64,000 bases of DNA from Helicobacter acinonychis (GTDB lineage Bacteria; Campylobacterota; Campylobacteria; Campylobacterales; Helicobacteraceae), in assembly GCF_900461455.1 (NCBI RefSeq), contig NZ_UGIA01000001.1:620001-684000 (forward strand), written 5' to 3'. Position numbers and translations under genes: made by a program. The notes under the pieces are model-generated. The model was given only the letters and a program-made list of their open reading frames with translations, was not told the origin of the DNA and searched no databases. This document shows, piece after piece, positions 9,404 to 18,369 of the stretch. Numbering within the stretch: position 1 is the first letter of the stretch; each line of letters begins with the position of its first letter.

Positions 9404-10219
9404 TTAAAATTTGTAAGTCAAGTTCAAACCATTGGGGCTTAAGCTAGAGTGGAATTCCTTTGTGTTATAAATCCCTAAAGCTTCCCCAAGCCCTAAATCC
9501 CTAATAATAAAACCAATAGGATCCATCAGCGCGATGACCAAACGCCCCAAAAATAACGATCCAAAAAGCTTGCCCTCGTTGCGTTGGATATAGCGCGTGA
9601 GCTGGTAAAACCCTTCCCCTAGTATAGATCCTAGTAAAGGCGTGATCACCAAATCCTGCCAGCTAGGCACTTCCACAAACGCTTCCAAGCCATATTCCCA
9701 AAAAAATGTAGAAGTGATAAAAGAAAAAAACGCCGAAGCCATCCAACTAAACCCAGCCATGCGTGGTTGCATATAATACATAGCCCCAAAATAAGGGTGC
9801 AAAACTTCATTAAAAATAAAGCTATCATGATCGAGCTTTGGCCCCATGCGGACATTTTCAAACCAGCTTTTAACGCCAAACTTTTCTCTATCCCAGTTCG
9901 TCACGCTCTCTGGCATGAAATACAACCCTACAATCCCTAGCACCAACGACGCACCCAAAATCCCAATGCTCGTGCCTAAATATTTCCAACGGCTATTGGG
10001 GGTATAAGGGATCGTGTTGCTCTTTTCAAACTTCTTTTTAAAATAATGCCATGAGAGGTTTTTAGTGGGGCGTCTGAGCGTTTCTTCTAGTTGGATGCTG
10101 TTAGCGTTTAAAAAACCACAACCCAACCCCCAAACAACCACGCAAACAATATAAAGCTTTTGGAATGCTTTTAAACTCGCTCTTAATGGCATTAACGCCA
10201 ATTTTATGATGGTTTTCAT
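9404..10219 (-). CDS. DUF3943-type membrane-associated protein (HP0803-like)
   Basis: A 271-residue protein with an N-terminal signal-like helix (about 22-42), a second hydrophobic helix near 84-103 (G-T-S-I-G-I-L-G-A-S-L-V-L) and further aromatic-rich segments. It ends in L-N-L-T-Y-K-F, a beta-barrel-like C-terminus. The motif H-P-Y-F-G-A-M-Y-Y (about 139-147) with G-S-I-L-G-E-G-F-Y-Q-L-T-R matches my memory of DUF3943 proteins, a family of cell-envelope proteins of unknown role. Corresponds to HP0803. It lies between ribBA and the unknown frames and shares their strand. No biochemical function can be claimed. Confidence 0.75.
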   Translation of the reverse strand: MKTIIKLALMPLRASLKAFQKLYIVCVVVWGLGCGFLNANSIQLEETLRRPTKNLSWHYFKKKFEKSNTIPYTPNSRWKYLGTSIGILGASLVLGIVGLYFMPESVTNWDREKFGVKSWFENVRMGPKLDHDSFIFNEVLHPYFGAMYYMQPRMAGFSWMASAFFSFITSTFFWEYGLEAFVEVPSWQDLVITPLLGSILGEGFYQLTRYIQRNEGKLFGSLFLGRLVIALMDPIGFIIRDLGLGEALGIYNTKEFHSSLSPNGLNLTYKF

Positions 10220-10303
10220 TAGCCTATAAACTTTACTACTTAACTTAAAAGATTGTATTGTATCTTAAAAACACCACCGTATACTCAATAAATGCAACAA
10301 GCC

Positions 10304-11338
10304 TTAAAGACTAATCGTTTCTGTAAGTTTAAGTCCAAATCCGCTCAAAGCCTTATAATGCCTATCTTCAGAAGAGCTTAAAAGCCTAAAATCCTTTATT
10401 CCAAGATTTTTTAACACTAACGCCCCAATCCCAAAATCTTTCACCACTTCGTTTTCTCTCGCATGCGTGTTCATAAAAATCAAGTAACCTCCTTCGCGCT
10501 TCAAATACTCTAACGCTTTAAAAAACACATCAAACGCACCAGTCGTTAAAAAATCAAAATCCTCTTTAATAGGGTGGAAACGCACTAAAGGGGCTAAATG
10601 ATTGGCTTTTGTGCCTTTAAACTTAAAAGCGTAGTGGTTTTTTTGTTGGTGGTCTAAAAAAGTGTAGCATTGCGTCTGGTGTTTTAAAAATTCTCTTTCT
10701 TCTTGACAAAACATTTTAAGCAAATTTTCATTTTCCAAACGATAGCTAATCAAATCAGAGATATAAAGGGTTTTAAGGTTGTGTTTAAGGGCAAAATCGC
10801 TCAAAAATTTATCCTCTCTTCTCGCCATAGAGCCATCTTCTTTCATGATTTCACAAATCACGCTCACCGGTTTTAATCCAGCCAATTTGCATAAATCTAC
10901 GCTCGCTTCGGTATGGCCTGTGCGCGCTAAAACGCCTCCATCTTTAGCGATCAAAGGGAAAATATGCCCCGGGCGCACAAAATCGCTAGGTCTAGTCGTG
11001 TCTTTACAAAGCAATTCAATCGTTAAATGCCTTTCAAAAGCAGAAATCCCGGTTTTGGCTTCTTTAGCGTCAATAGATACCGTGAAAGCGGTTTCATGAT
11101 TAGAATCATTCACGCTAACCATAGGGGGTAATTCAAATTTTTTCGCTAAATCTTTGGTTAAAGACACACAGATTAACCCCCTAGCATGCGTGGCCATGAA
11201 ATTGATTTTTTCAGGGGTAGAAAAAATCCCCGCTAAAACCAAATCCCCCTCATTTTCTCTGTCTTCATCGTCCATGACAATAAGCATTTCGCCATTTTTA
11301 TACGCTTCTAATGCTTCAATAACTCGTTTTAAAACCAT
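10304..11338 (-). CDS. ribBA: 3,4-dihydroxy-2-butanone-4-phosphate synthase with degenerate GTP cyclohydrolase II domain
   Basis: A 344-residue RibBA. The N-terminal half carries the DHBP synthase metal/substrate motif D-D-E-D-R-E-N-E-G-D at 23-32 and makes the four-carbon precursor of riboflavin from ribulose 5-phosphate. The C-terminal half (about 205-344) aligns in position with GTP cyclohydrolase II, but it lacks the Cys-rich zinc site and the R-Q-E-G-R-G-I-G-L loop. That activity must come from the separate ribA at 7346. Corresponds to HP0804. The retained C-terminal domain may be structural or regulatory (inference). Confidence 0.93.
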   Translation of the reverse strand: MVLKRVIEALEAYKNGEMLIVMDDEDRENEGDLVLAGIFSTPEKINFMATHARGLICVSLTKDLAKKFELPPMVSVNDSNHETAFTVSIDAKEAKTGISAFERHLTIELLCKDTTRPSDFVRPGHIFPLIAKDGGVLARTGHTEASVDLCKLAGLKPVSVICEIMKEDGSMARREDKFLSDFALKHNLKTLYISDLISYRLENENLLKMFCQEEREFLKHQTQCYTFLDHQQKNHYAFKFKGTKANHLAPLVRFHPIKEDFDFLTTGAFDVFFKALEYLKREGGYLIFMNTHARENEVVKDFGIGALVLKNLGIKDFRLLSSSEDRHYKALSGFGLKLTETISL

Positions 11339-11417
11339 TCTAACTCCCTAATTTCATTCAATAATATTAATATTGAGTGTTAAAAAATAAGAAATATAGC
11401 ATGTTTAATAACGATTA

Positions 11418-12263
11418 TTACTTGATTATTTGGTTAGGGAAAAACAATTTCAAAATATTCCATTGTTTAATTGCACTTTTATGTAAGGAGCGGCCTATCC
11501 TGATGCTTAAGGGTAATTTTTTAGGCCTTTGTTTTTCTGTGTTGGAATTTTGAGCGTTCATTTCATCGCAAAAAATCGCAAATTCTTCTAACACATAGTT
11601 TTTGACCCCATGCCAATAATGCCTATCCATCACGCAATCTATGGGCATAACCCATTTTTTCGCACTGTATTTTAATAATTTTTGCGCAGCTTTTGGGGCT
11701 AAAACATACCCTTGAGTGCCAATACCATCTTTAAAATTTAAGATTTGAGAAACCCCTTTAATGGAAGTCTTTTTTTTAGCCACATTCTCTTCTAAATGCA
11801 TCAAACGGATATAGCCTAATTCGTTGATGTGTTGATAACAAAACTTCAAACTCTCTTTAAAATTATCCTTTAAAGTGATGTCATCTTCTAAAATACAAAC
11901 CGCTTCATTGAGTTCTACGCATTTTTGCCACAATGAATAATGGCTCGCATAACACCCAAGCTCCCCAAACCCCATCCTCTTCCCGCAATGCTTGAGCGCG
12001 TAAAAGAAATTTTTTAACATGCAAGGGGGGTGTTTTTTATCTTTACAAAAAGCCAATAAATCTTCAACCATAAAAGAAGGGTGCAAATGCTCTAAAATCA
12101 AGGGGTGTAATTGAGTGGGAGAGATTTTAGAATAGATCGCATCAAAGATTTCATAAGAGATCCCCTGAAGTTTAAGGCTCTCTAAAAGGGGGGCGATATG
12201 GGTTTCTTTTAAAGAAAAATTACGACAGGTTTTTGGGCTTAAATGGATAATAAAAACACGCAT
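11418..12263 (-). CDS. Family 25 glycosyltransferase, lipopolysaccharide biosynthesis
   Basis: The frame is open from 12368, but the better start is the ATG at 12263 (M-R-V-F-I-I-H-L), preceded by AAGG at a good distance. The upstream 35 residues look like translated leader. The 281-residue product has the family 25 signature of Helicobacter LPS glycosyltransferases: N-terminal I-I-H-L-S-P, E-L-G-C-Y-A-S-H-Y-S-L-W near 118-129, the metal/nucleotide-sugar motif C-I-L-E-D-D-I near 138-144, and G-T-Q-G-Y-V-L near 197-203. It probably adds a hexose to the LPS O-chain or core at the inner membrane. Corresponds to HP0805. No poly-C switch is present, so it is not obviously phase-variable. Confidence 0.85.
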   Translation of the reverse strand: MRVFIIHLSPKTCRNFSLKETHIAPLLESLKLQGISYEIFDAIYSKISPTQLHPLILEHLHPSFMVEDLLAFCKDKKHPPCMLKNFFYALKHCGKRMGFGELGCYASHYSLWQKCVELNEAVCILEDDITLKDNFKESLKFCYQHINELGYIRLMHLEENVAKKKTSIKGVSQILNFKDGIGTQGYVLAPKAAQKLLKYSAKKWVMPIDCVMDRHYWHGVKNYVLEEFAIFCDEMNAQNSNTEKQRPKKLPLSIRIGRSLHKSAIKQWNILKLFFPNQIIK

Positions 12264-12342
12264 GATTGCCTTAATCTTTAATGCAAATAAAATCAATATC
12301 AAATAAGCCCATTTTAGCGCAAATTTTAGTAAAATGCACATT

Positions 12343-12963
12343 ATGTTAGACAATATTCCTATTACCATTCAAAAAAGTAAAAAAATTAAAACCTTAAGTT
12401 TGAGCGTAACGCCCTCTTTAGAAGTGTTTTTAAAAATGCCCTATTCTTGCTCTCAAGCTAGGGCGAATGCTTTTTTAAAAGAGCAAGAAATTTGGCTAAA
12501 AAAAACCCTTTTAATTATGCAAGAAAAATACCTTACCCTACACGCTAATCTACAAACTTATAAAGACAAAATCCTCATCTTTGATGAGATCAAAAACGCT
12601 AACGATTACACCCTAAAAGATCTTAAAAAAATTTTAAAAACTTATTTGGAGCAAAAACTCCCCTTAATCGCGCAAAAAATGCAAACTGCATACACCGGTT
12701 TTAATATTAGAAATAACGCCAAAGTTTTAGGGAGTTGCTCTTATCATAACCGCTTGAGTTTTGCGTTATTATTGATTGGTGCTAAAAAAGAAGCAATTGA
12801 TTATGTCATCATTCATGAGCTCGCCCACACGATCCACAAAAACCATTCTAAAAATTTTTGGCGTTGCGTAGAAACCTTTTGCCACAATTACCAAACTCTA
12901 AGAAATCATTTAAAACAAAATATTATTTTTTATTCCCAACTTCTCAAGCAACTAGAACCCTAA
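12343..12963 (+). CDS. YgjP/SprT-like zinc metallopeptidase
   Basis: The likely start is ATG at 12343 (M-L-D-N-I-P-I-T); an in-frame ATG at 12334 overlaps a -10-like TAAAAT (12330-12335). The protein of about 206 residues carries H-E-L-A-H in the C-terminal third, followed by H-S-K-N-F-W, the two-part zinc site of the YgjP/DUF45 M48-like peptidase family. It is probably a cytoplasmic zinc hydrolase; the substrate is unknown. It runs head-to-head with the glycosyltransferase. In 26695 its equivalent is HP0806, but here uvrA (HP0705) follows, so a rearrangement junction lies between 12963 and 13014. Confidence 0.85.
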   Translation: MLDNIPITIQKSKKIKTLSLSVTPSLEVFLKMPYSCSQARANAFLKEQEIWLKKTLLIMQEKYLTLHANLQTYKDKILIFDEIKNANDYTLKDLKKILKTYLEQKLPLIAQKMQTAYTGFNIRNNAKVLGSCSYHNRLSFALLLIGAKKEAIDYVIIHELAHTIHKNHSKNFWRCVETFCHNYQTLRNHLKQNIIFYSQLLKQLEP

Positions 12964-13013
12964 AAATCTCAAACAACCATTAAAATTAAAAAACAAACAA
13001 AACCTATGCAAAG

Positions 13014-15821
13014 CTATTTTAACTCTAAAGCTAAAAATTTTCCAGTATAGCTTTGGGTTTTTTCGCAATTTTTTGCGACTTCTAAAGGCGTGCCGCTCGC
13101 AATGACTCTTCCGCCCTTATCCCCCCCATCAGGCCCCATGTCTATGATATAGTCAGCGTTTTTAATGATGTCTAAATTATGCTCAATCACTAGCATGGAA
13201 TTGCCTAACACCACTAAAGAATGCAAAACTTGTAAGAGGTGATTCACATCTTCAAAATGCAAACCGGTGGTGGGTTCGTCTAAAATATAAAGGGTTTTGC
13301 CTGTGTCTTTTTTACTCAATTCTTTAGCCAATTTGATCCTTTGAGCCTCCCCCCCACTTAAAGTGGTAGCGTTTTGCCCTAAAGTGATATAGCCTAATCC
13401 CACATCTATAAGGGTTTTTAACTTCACAGCGATTTTAGGGAATTTAGCAAAAAATTCATAAGCCTCTTCGACGCTCATGTTCAACACATCAGCAATGGAT
13501 TTGCCTTTCACCTTGACTTCTAAAGTTTGGGGGTTGTATTTAGCACCCTTACAGCTATCGCATTGGACTAACACATTAGGTAAGAAATGCATTTCTATTT
13601 TAATATCCCCATCGCCTTGGCATTTCTCACACCGCCCTCCCTTAACATTAAAGCTAAAACGGCTCGCACTATAACCTAAAATTTTAGCTTCTTTTTGCTC
13701 GGCAAATAAAATCCTAATTTCATCCATCACTCCTGTGTAAGTGGCAGGGTTGCTTCGTGGGGTTTTGCCTATGGGGGCTTGATCTAAATAAATCACTTTA
13801 TCCAAATGCTCCAAACCTACAATCTCCACCCCATTCAAGCTTTTAGCTTTTTTGGCATGGTTTAAAAGGGTTTGAGCCGTAGGTAAAAGGGTTTGTAAAA
13901 TCAATGAGCTTTTACCGCTCCCGCTCACCCCAGTAATGCACACTAATTGTTTTAAGGGGATTTGAACGCTTAAATTTTGAATGTTATTGATATTGACATT
14001 CTTAATTTCTAAAAAATGCCTTTCTTTAGGGAGTTCAAATTTAGGCCGCTCGATCTTTTTAGTGCCGTTGAGATATAGGGCGGTAGAATGGTTATTTTGT
14101 AATAATTCTTTCACGCTCCCACTAAAGACCACTTCGCCCCCATGCCTTCCAGCCTTTGGCCCAATATCTACAATAAAATCCGCATGTTTAATCGTCTCTT
14201 TATCATGTTCTACGACAATGAGCGTGTTCCCCTTTTTTTGTAAATTCCTAAGGGTGTTAATGAGTTTGAGCGTATCTTTTTCATGCAAGCCAATGCTAGG
14301 TTCATCTAAAACATATAAAACCCCTGTCAAACCACTCCCTATTTGACTAGCGATTCGTATTCTTTGACTCTCTCCTCCGCTAATCGTTCGCGCATCCCTC
14401 CCTAAAGTCAAATACCCTAGCCCCACATCGTATAAAAAAAACACCCTTTCTAAAATTTCTTTTAAAATAGGATCAGCGATCTTTTTTTCTTGCTCGTTAA
14501 GATAACTGAAATGTGTAGGATTATTAAAAAAGTGATAGACTTCTTCAATAGGTTTATTTAAAAAATCCGCCATTTTCAAGCCAGCGACTTGAACGCTTAA
14601 ACTTGACGCTTTCAAACGATGCCCCTTACACGAAGGACAGGTTTTTTCGCTCATGTAATCGCTCAAATCCTTTTGCTCTTTAAACATGTCATAAGCGATT
14701 TGGATAATGCCTTTCCAGGGGCGTTTTAAAGGGCTATTTTTAAAATGAAAGCTAATTTCAGTGCCATTCCCATACAAAAGAGCGTCTTGTTGCTCTTTAT
14801 TCAATTCATTGAAACAAAGCGTGGTGTCAATGCCATTGTGCACACAAAAGCCTTCAAACATTTGAGCGTAATAATTGCGGTTATACCCAAAAATCACCTT
14901 GATCGCCCCTTGATTTAAAGGCGTGTTAGGATCCAAAATCTTACTAACATCTAAGCTAAATTTTGTCCCCAAACCCAAACAGCTCTCGCACGCCCCTTTA
15001 GGCGAATTGAATGAAAAACTCAAAGGCTCTAATTCTTCAAAACTCATCTTACACTTAAAGCATGCCTTATGCTCGCTGTAATGCTTCCTAATACTTGGTG
15101 CATTGTCTTGTAAGATTTCCACTTCTAATTCCCCATAGCTCTCTTTAAGGGCTTTTTCTACCGCACTAGCGATCCGTGAAGCGTTTTCACTATTGACAAC
15201 CACCCTATCCACCACCGCTTCAATGGTGTGTTTTTTGGTTTTGTGTAAATGGATTTCTTCATCTAAACGCACCATCACCCCATCAACAAAAGCCCTCACA
15301 TACCCCTTTAAACGCAAGCTCTCTAATTTATCACTAAATGCACCTTTTTTATCCTTAATGATAGGGGCTAGAATAATGATTTTAGAATTTTCTTCTAAAT
15401 GACAGATTTGAGAAATAATATCGCTCGCATTCATAGAGGTAATAGGCTCTAAACATGTGGGGCAAAATTGCTCCCCAACCCTTGCAAACAACAACCTTAA
15501 ATAATCATAAATTTCAGTGATCGTCCCTACAGTGGATCTAGGGTTTTTAGAAGTGGTCTTTTGATCGATGGCGATCGCAGGGGTTAGCCCTTCAATCTTA
15601 TCCACATTAGGCTTACCCACTTTGTCTAAAAATTGCCTTGCATAGCTAGACAAACTCTCTAAATAGCGCCTTTGCCCTTCAGCGTATAAAGTGTCAAACG
15701 CCAAAGTGGATTTACCCGATCCGCTCAATCCGGTAAAAACAACAAATTGGTTTTTGGGGATTTCTAAAGAAATATTTTTGAGATTATTTTCCCTAGCCCC
15801 TTGAATAATGATTTTATCCAT
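13014..15821 (-). CDS. uvrA: UvrABC excinuclease subunit A
   Basis: The start at 15821 (M-D-K-I-I-I-Q-G) gives the 935 residues usual for the genus; an in-frame ATG six codons earlier is less likely. Two ABC ATPase modules are present, each with Walker A (G-L-S-G-S-G-K-S-T near 32, G-V-S-G-S-G-K-S-S in the second half) and an L-S-G-G-E or I-S-G-G-E signature. Zinc-binding Cys pairs are visible (C-P-T-C, C-F-K-C, C-E-K-C-Q-G-D-G with C-D-S-C-K-G). UvrA scans DNA for bulky lesions and loads UvrB in nucleotide-excision repair. Complete, corresponds to HP0705. Confidence 0.97.
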   Translation of the reverse strand: MDKIIIQGARENNLKNISLEIPKNQFVVFTGLSGSGKSTLAFDTLYAEGQRRYLESLSSYARQFLDKVGKPNVDKIEGLTPAIAIDQKTTSKNPRSTVGTITEIYDYLRLLFARVGEQFCPTCLEPITSMNASDIISQICHLEENSKIIILAPIIKDKKGAFSDKLESLRLKGYVRAFVDGVMVRLDEEIHLHKTKKHTIEAVVDRVVVNSENASRIASAVEKALKESYGELEVEILQDNAPSIRKHYSEHKACFKCKMSFEELEPLSFSFNSPKGACESCLGLGTKFSLDVSKILDPNTPLNQGAIKVIFGYNRNYYAQMFEGFCVHNGIDTTLCFNELNKEQQDALLYGNGTEISFHFKNSPLKRPWKGIIQIAYDMFKEQKDLSDYMSEKTCPSCKGHRLKASSLSVQVAGLKMADFLNKPIEEVYHFFNNPTHFSYLNEQEKKIADPILKEILERVFFLYDVGLGYLTLGRDARTISGGESQRIRIASQIGSGLTGVLYVLDEPSIGLHEKDTLKLINTLRNLQKKGNTLIVVEHDKETIKHADFIVDIGPKAGRHGGEVVFSGSVKELLQNNHSTALYLNGTKKIERPKFELPKERHFLEIKNVNINNIQNLSVQIPLKQLVCITGVSGSGKSSLILQTLLPTAQTLLNHAKKAKSLNGVEIVGLEHLDKVIYLDQAPIGKTPRSNPATYTGVMDEIRILFAEQKEAKILGYSASRFSFNVKGGRCEKCQGDGDIKIEMHFLPNVLVQCDSCKGAKYNPQTLEVKVKGKSIADVLNMSVEEAYEFFAKFPKIAVKLKTLIDVGLGYITLGQNATTLSGGEAQRIKLAKELSKKDTGKTLYILDEPTTGLHFEDVNHLLQVLHSLVVLGNSMLVIEHNLDIIKNADYIIDMGPDGGDKGGRVIASGTPLEVAKNCEKTQSYTGKFLALELK

Positions 15822-16026
15822 AATGGTTTTATCTCGCAAGAGTTTCCTTAAATTTCCTTAAATTATGAAAGAGTGTAGATTATAAAGGAGCTATTATACT
15901 TCAAAAAGAATGGTTTTATTACCATTTCTTGTTTATAAGCGTTAAAATACTTGCTTGAATTAAGGATAAACATGCTATTATTTTGCGAGAAAATTTTAAA
16001 GATAGGAATGTAAAGGAATGGAATTT

Positions 16027-16839
16027 ATGAAAAAGTTTGCAGCTTTAGGGCTTCTGTCATCGGTTTTAAGCTCTTCGTTATTGGCTGAGGGCGATGGCTT
16101 TTATATGGGGACTAATTACCAGATTGGTCAAGCTCGTTTGAATAGCAATATTTATAACACCGGCGATTGTAGAGGGAGCGTGGTGGGTTGCCCCCCAGGT
16201 CTTACCGCCAATAAGGTAAATCCAGGAGGCACGAATATCAATTGGCATGCCAAATACGCCAATGGGGCTTTGAATGGTTTTGGGCTGAATATGGGCTATA
16301 AAAAATTTTTCCAATTCAAGTCGTTGGACATGACGAGCAAGTGGTTTGGTTTTAGGGTTTATGGGCTTTTTGATTATGGGCATGCTGATTTAGGCAAACA
16401 AGTTTATGCACCCAATAAAATCCAATTGGATATGGTTTCTTGGGGTGTGGGGAGCGATTTACTAGCCAACATTATTGACAAAGACAACGCTTCTTTTGGG
16501 CTTTTTGGCGGCGTCGCTATCGGTGGTAATACATGGAAAAGCTCTGCAGCGAATTATTGGAAAGATCAAATCAGAAAAGCCAAAGGTCCTAATGTTTGCA
16601 ACATGGATTATTGCAACCCTAACGCCCCTTATAGCACCAACACTTCCACCGTGGATTTTCAAGTGTGGTTGAATTTTGGCGTAAGGACTAACATTTACAA
16701 GCATAACGGCGTGGAATTTGGCGTGCGAGTGCCCCTACTCATCAACAAGTTTTTGAGTGCTGGTCCTAACGCTACTAATCTTTATTACCATTTGAAGCGC
16801 GATTATTCGCTCTATTTAGGGTATAACTACACTTTTTAA
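16027..16839 (+). CDS. hopE: HopE outer membrane porin
   Basis: The start at 16027 is preferred because AAGGA lies 9 nt upstream; an ATG at 16018 touches that site. The first 19 residues (M-K-K-F-A-A-L-G to S-L-L-A) form a signal peptide. The mature part starts with E-G-D-G-F-Y-M-G, the shared Hop/Hor beginning, and ends in Y-L-G-Y-N-Y-T-F, a terminal-Phe beta strand. Four cysteines occur as two close pairs (about residues 48/55 and 195/200 of the precursor), suggesting extracellular loop disulfides. HopE (HP0706) is a 31-kDa porin of the outer membrane. Alone on its strand, between uvrA and rsmH. A -10-like TATTAT lies at 15976-15981. Confidence 0.9.
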   Translation: MKKFAALGLLSSVLSSSLLAEGDGFYMGTNYQIGQARLNSNIYNTGDCRGSVVGCPPGLTANKVNPGGTNINWHAKYANGALNGFGLNMGYKKFFQFKSLDMTSKWFGFRVYGLFDYGHADLGKQVYAPNKIQLDMVSWGVGSDLLANIIDKDNASFGLFGGVAIGGNTWKSSAANYWKDQIRKAKGPNVCNMDYCNPNAPYSTNTSTVDFQVWLNFGVRTNIYKHNGVEFGVRVPLLINKFLSAGPNATNLYYHLKRDYSLYLGYNYTF

Positions 16840-16858
16840 GTTTTTTAGGCTCTCTTTA

Positions 16859-16875
16859 AGCCCTTTTTTAGGGCT
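16859..16875 (+). terminator. Short hairpin after hopE
   Basis: A six-base-pair inverted repeat (AGCCCT / AGGGCT with a T-rich loop) 20 nt after the hopE stop. The downstream run is only moderately T-rich, so termination may be weak and rsmH could be partly read from hopE. Confidence 0.4.
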
Positions 16876-16918
16876 AATTCTGTAAATTTAACCACTCAAA
16901 CCAATTCAAAGGGGTTTT

Positions 16919-17845
16919 TTGCAAGAAATAGAAAATCTGCATAAAAGCGTTTTATTGCAAGAAGTTTTGCAAGCGTTCGCCCCTTTAGAAAAAGGGGTTT
17001 TTATAGATTGCACTTTAGGGTTAGGAGGGCATTCTAAAGCCCTTCTATCTCAAAAACCCCACCTAAAACTCATTGGCATTGATAAAGACAAGCACGCTCA
17101 AGAAATCGCTAAAGAACGATTGAAGGCCTTTGAAGGGTGTTATCATATTTTGAGCGGAGGGTTTGCCAAACGCTTTAAAGAAGCCCTAGAAACGCATGGT
17201 GAGCAAATTAAAGGGGTTTTAGTGGATTTAGGAGTGAGCTCCTTGCAACTTGATGATGATAATAGAGGGTTTAATTTCCACTCGCACGCTTTGGATATGC
17301 GCATGGATTTAGAGAGCGAATTAAACGCTCAAAAAGTCATCAATTCTTACTGCATAGTGGCTTTAGAAAAAATCTTCAAAGACTATGGTGCAATCAAAGA
17401 ATACAAAAAAATCGCCCACCACATCGTAGAAAGGCGTGCGAAAAAACCCTTTAAAGACGCTAAGGATTTGAGCGATTTTTTAAGTTCTCTTTCTAAAAAT
17501 AAAAAAATCCACCCAGCCACCTTAGTGTTTCAAGCTATCCGCATAGAAGTCAATCGCGAATTAGAAGAATTAAAAGAGTTTTTACAAGACGCCATGAAGC
17601 TTAAGGGGGCGATCTTGTGCGTGATTTCTTTCCATTCTTTAGAAGACGCGTTAGTGAAAAACGCTTTTAAAAATTACGCTAAAAATTGCATTTGCGATGC
17701 CTTAAATTTTAAATGCACTTGCTCCAATAACCACGCTTTAGGCGAAATTTTAACCAAAAAACCCATCACTCCAAGCCTAGAAGAAATCAAACACAATAGG
17801 CGTTCACGAAGCGCTAAAATGAGAGTGTTTCAATTCAAACCATAG
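16919..17845 (+). CDS. rsmH: 16S rRNA (cytosine-1402-N4)-methyltransferase
   Basis: A 308-residue RsmH/MraW. The start is a TTG at 16919, preceded by AAAGGGG at proper spacing; no ATG is usable nearby. SAM-binding motif I is [10 protein letters not shown] near 30-39. The family motifs [11 protein letters not shown] and [10 protein letters not shown] are intact, and the C-terminus has the typical [10 protein letters not shown]. It methylates 16S rRNA in the decoding site with SAM. Followed by an FtsL-like gene, the normal start of the division/cell-wall cluster. Corresponds to HP0707. Confidence 0.96.
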
Positions 17846-17865
17846 AAAGCCACCATACAGAAAAC

Positions 17866-18210
17866 ATGAACACCGAAAACGCTTTAAACCACCAAAAAGA
17901 TCATTTGATGCGTATTGAAGAGGGCGAAAAAAACGCCCTATTTGATACAATAGCACCCAAAGAAGAGCATGGGCTTTCTTTAACGGCTTTAATAGGGGTG
18001 CTGGTTTTTGGGGGTGCGTTTTTAGCTTTGTTAGTGCCAAAAATCTATTTGAGCAACAATATTTATTATATCAGTCGCAAACTCAACGCCCTAGAAGATC
18101 GAAAACGCCTACTTATAGAAGAACAGCAAGTCTTAAAAGACCGACTGGAAAAAGAGCACTTTAAACACTACATCCAAAACAACGAAAAAGTGGGCAATAT
18201 TGCGTTTTAA
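17866..18210 (+). CDS. FtsL/DivIC-like single-pass membrane protein
   Basis: A 114-residue protein with a charged cytoplasmic N-terminus, one transmembrane helix (about 38-60) and a periplasmic helix rich in K/E/L heptads (about 65-105). That bitopic coiled-coil plan and the position 20 bp after rsmH are those of FtsL, a divisome protein linking FtsQ and FtsB. FtsL proteins are too diverged for certainty by eye. The first ATG at 17866 is accepted; another Met occurs at residue 15. Corresponds to HP0708, usually called hypothetical. Confidence 0.7.
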   Translation: MNTENALNHQKDHLMRIEEGEKNALFDTIAPKEEHGLSLTALIGVLVFGGAFLALLVPKIYLSNNIYYISRKLNALEDRKRLLIEEQQVLKDRLEKEHFKHYIQNNEKVGNIAF

Positions 18211-18322
18211 CTAATAGTAAATAGCCCCTAAAACAAGTGCTTATTTTTAAAATTTGTTTTCTACTTGAAATACAAAACCCTTTTAAACCCTTGATTTTAG
18301 AAAACACACCCTCTCAATATGG

Positions 18323-18328
18323 TATAAT
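18323..18328 (+). promoter_or_regulatory. -10 box for the SAM hydrolase gene
   Basis: A perfect TATAAT preceded by TGG, 41 bp before the ATG at 18370. It would start a leader of about 35 nt containing the AAGGAG site at 18359-18364. Confidence 0.6.
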
Positions 18329-18369
18329 CAAAAGGCTAAAAGCCCATAAAAGTTAATCAAGGAGTAACC

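Noticed and set aside
12264-12368. 35-residue N-terminal extension of the family 25 glycosyltransferase
   Set aside because: It overlaps the promoter and start of the divergent peptidase gene, and the family begins at the M-R-V-F-I-I-H-L start, which has its own ribosome site.
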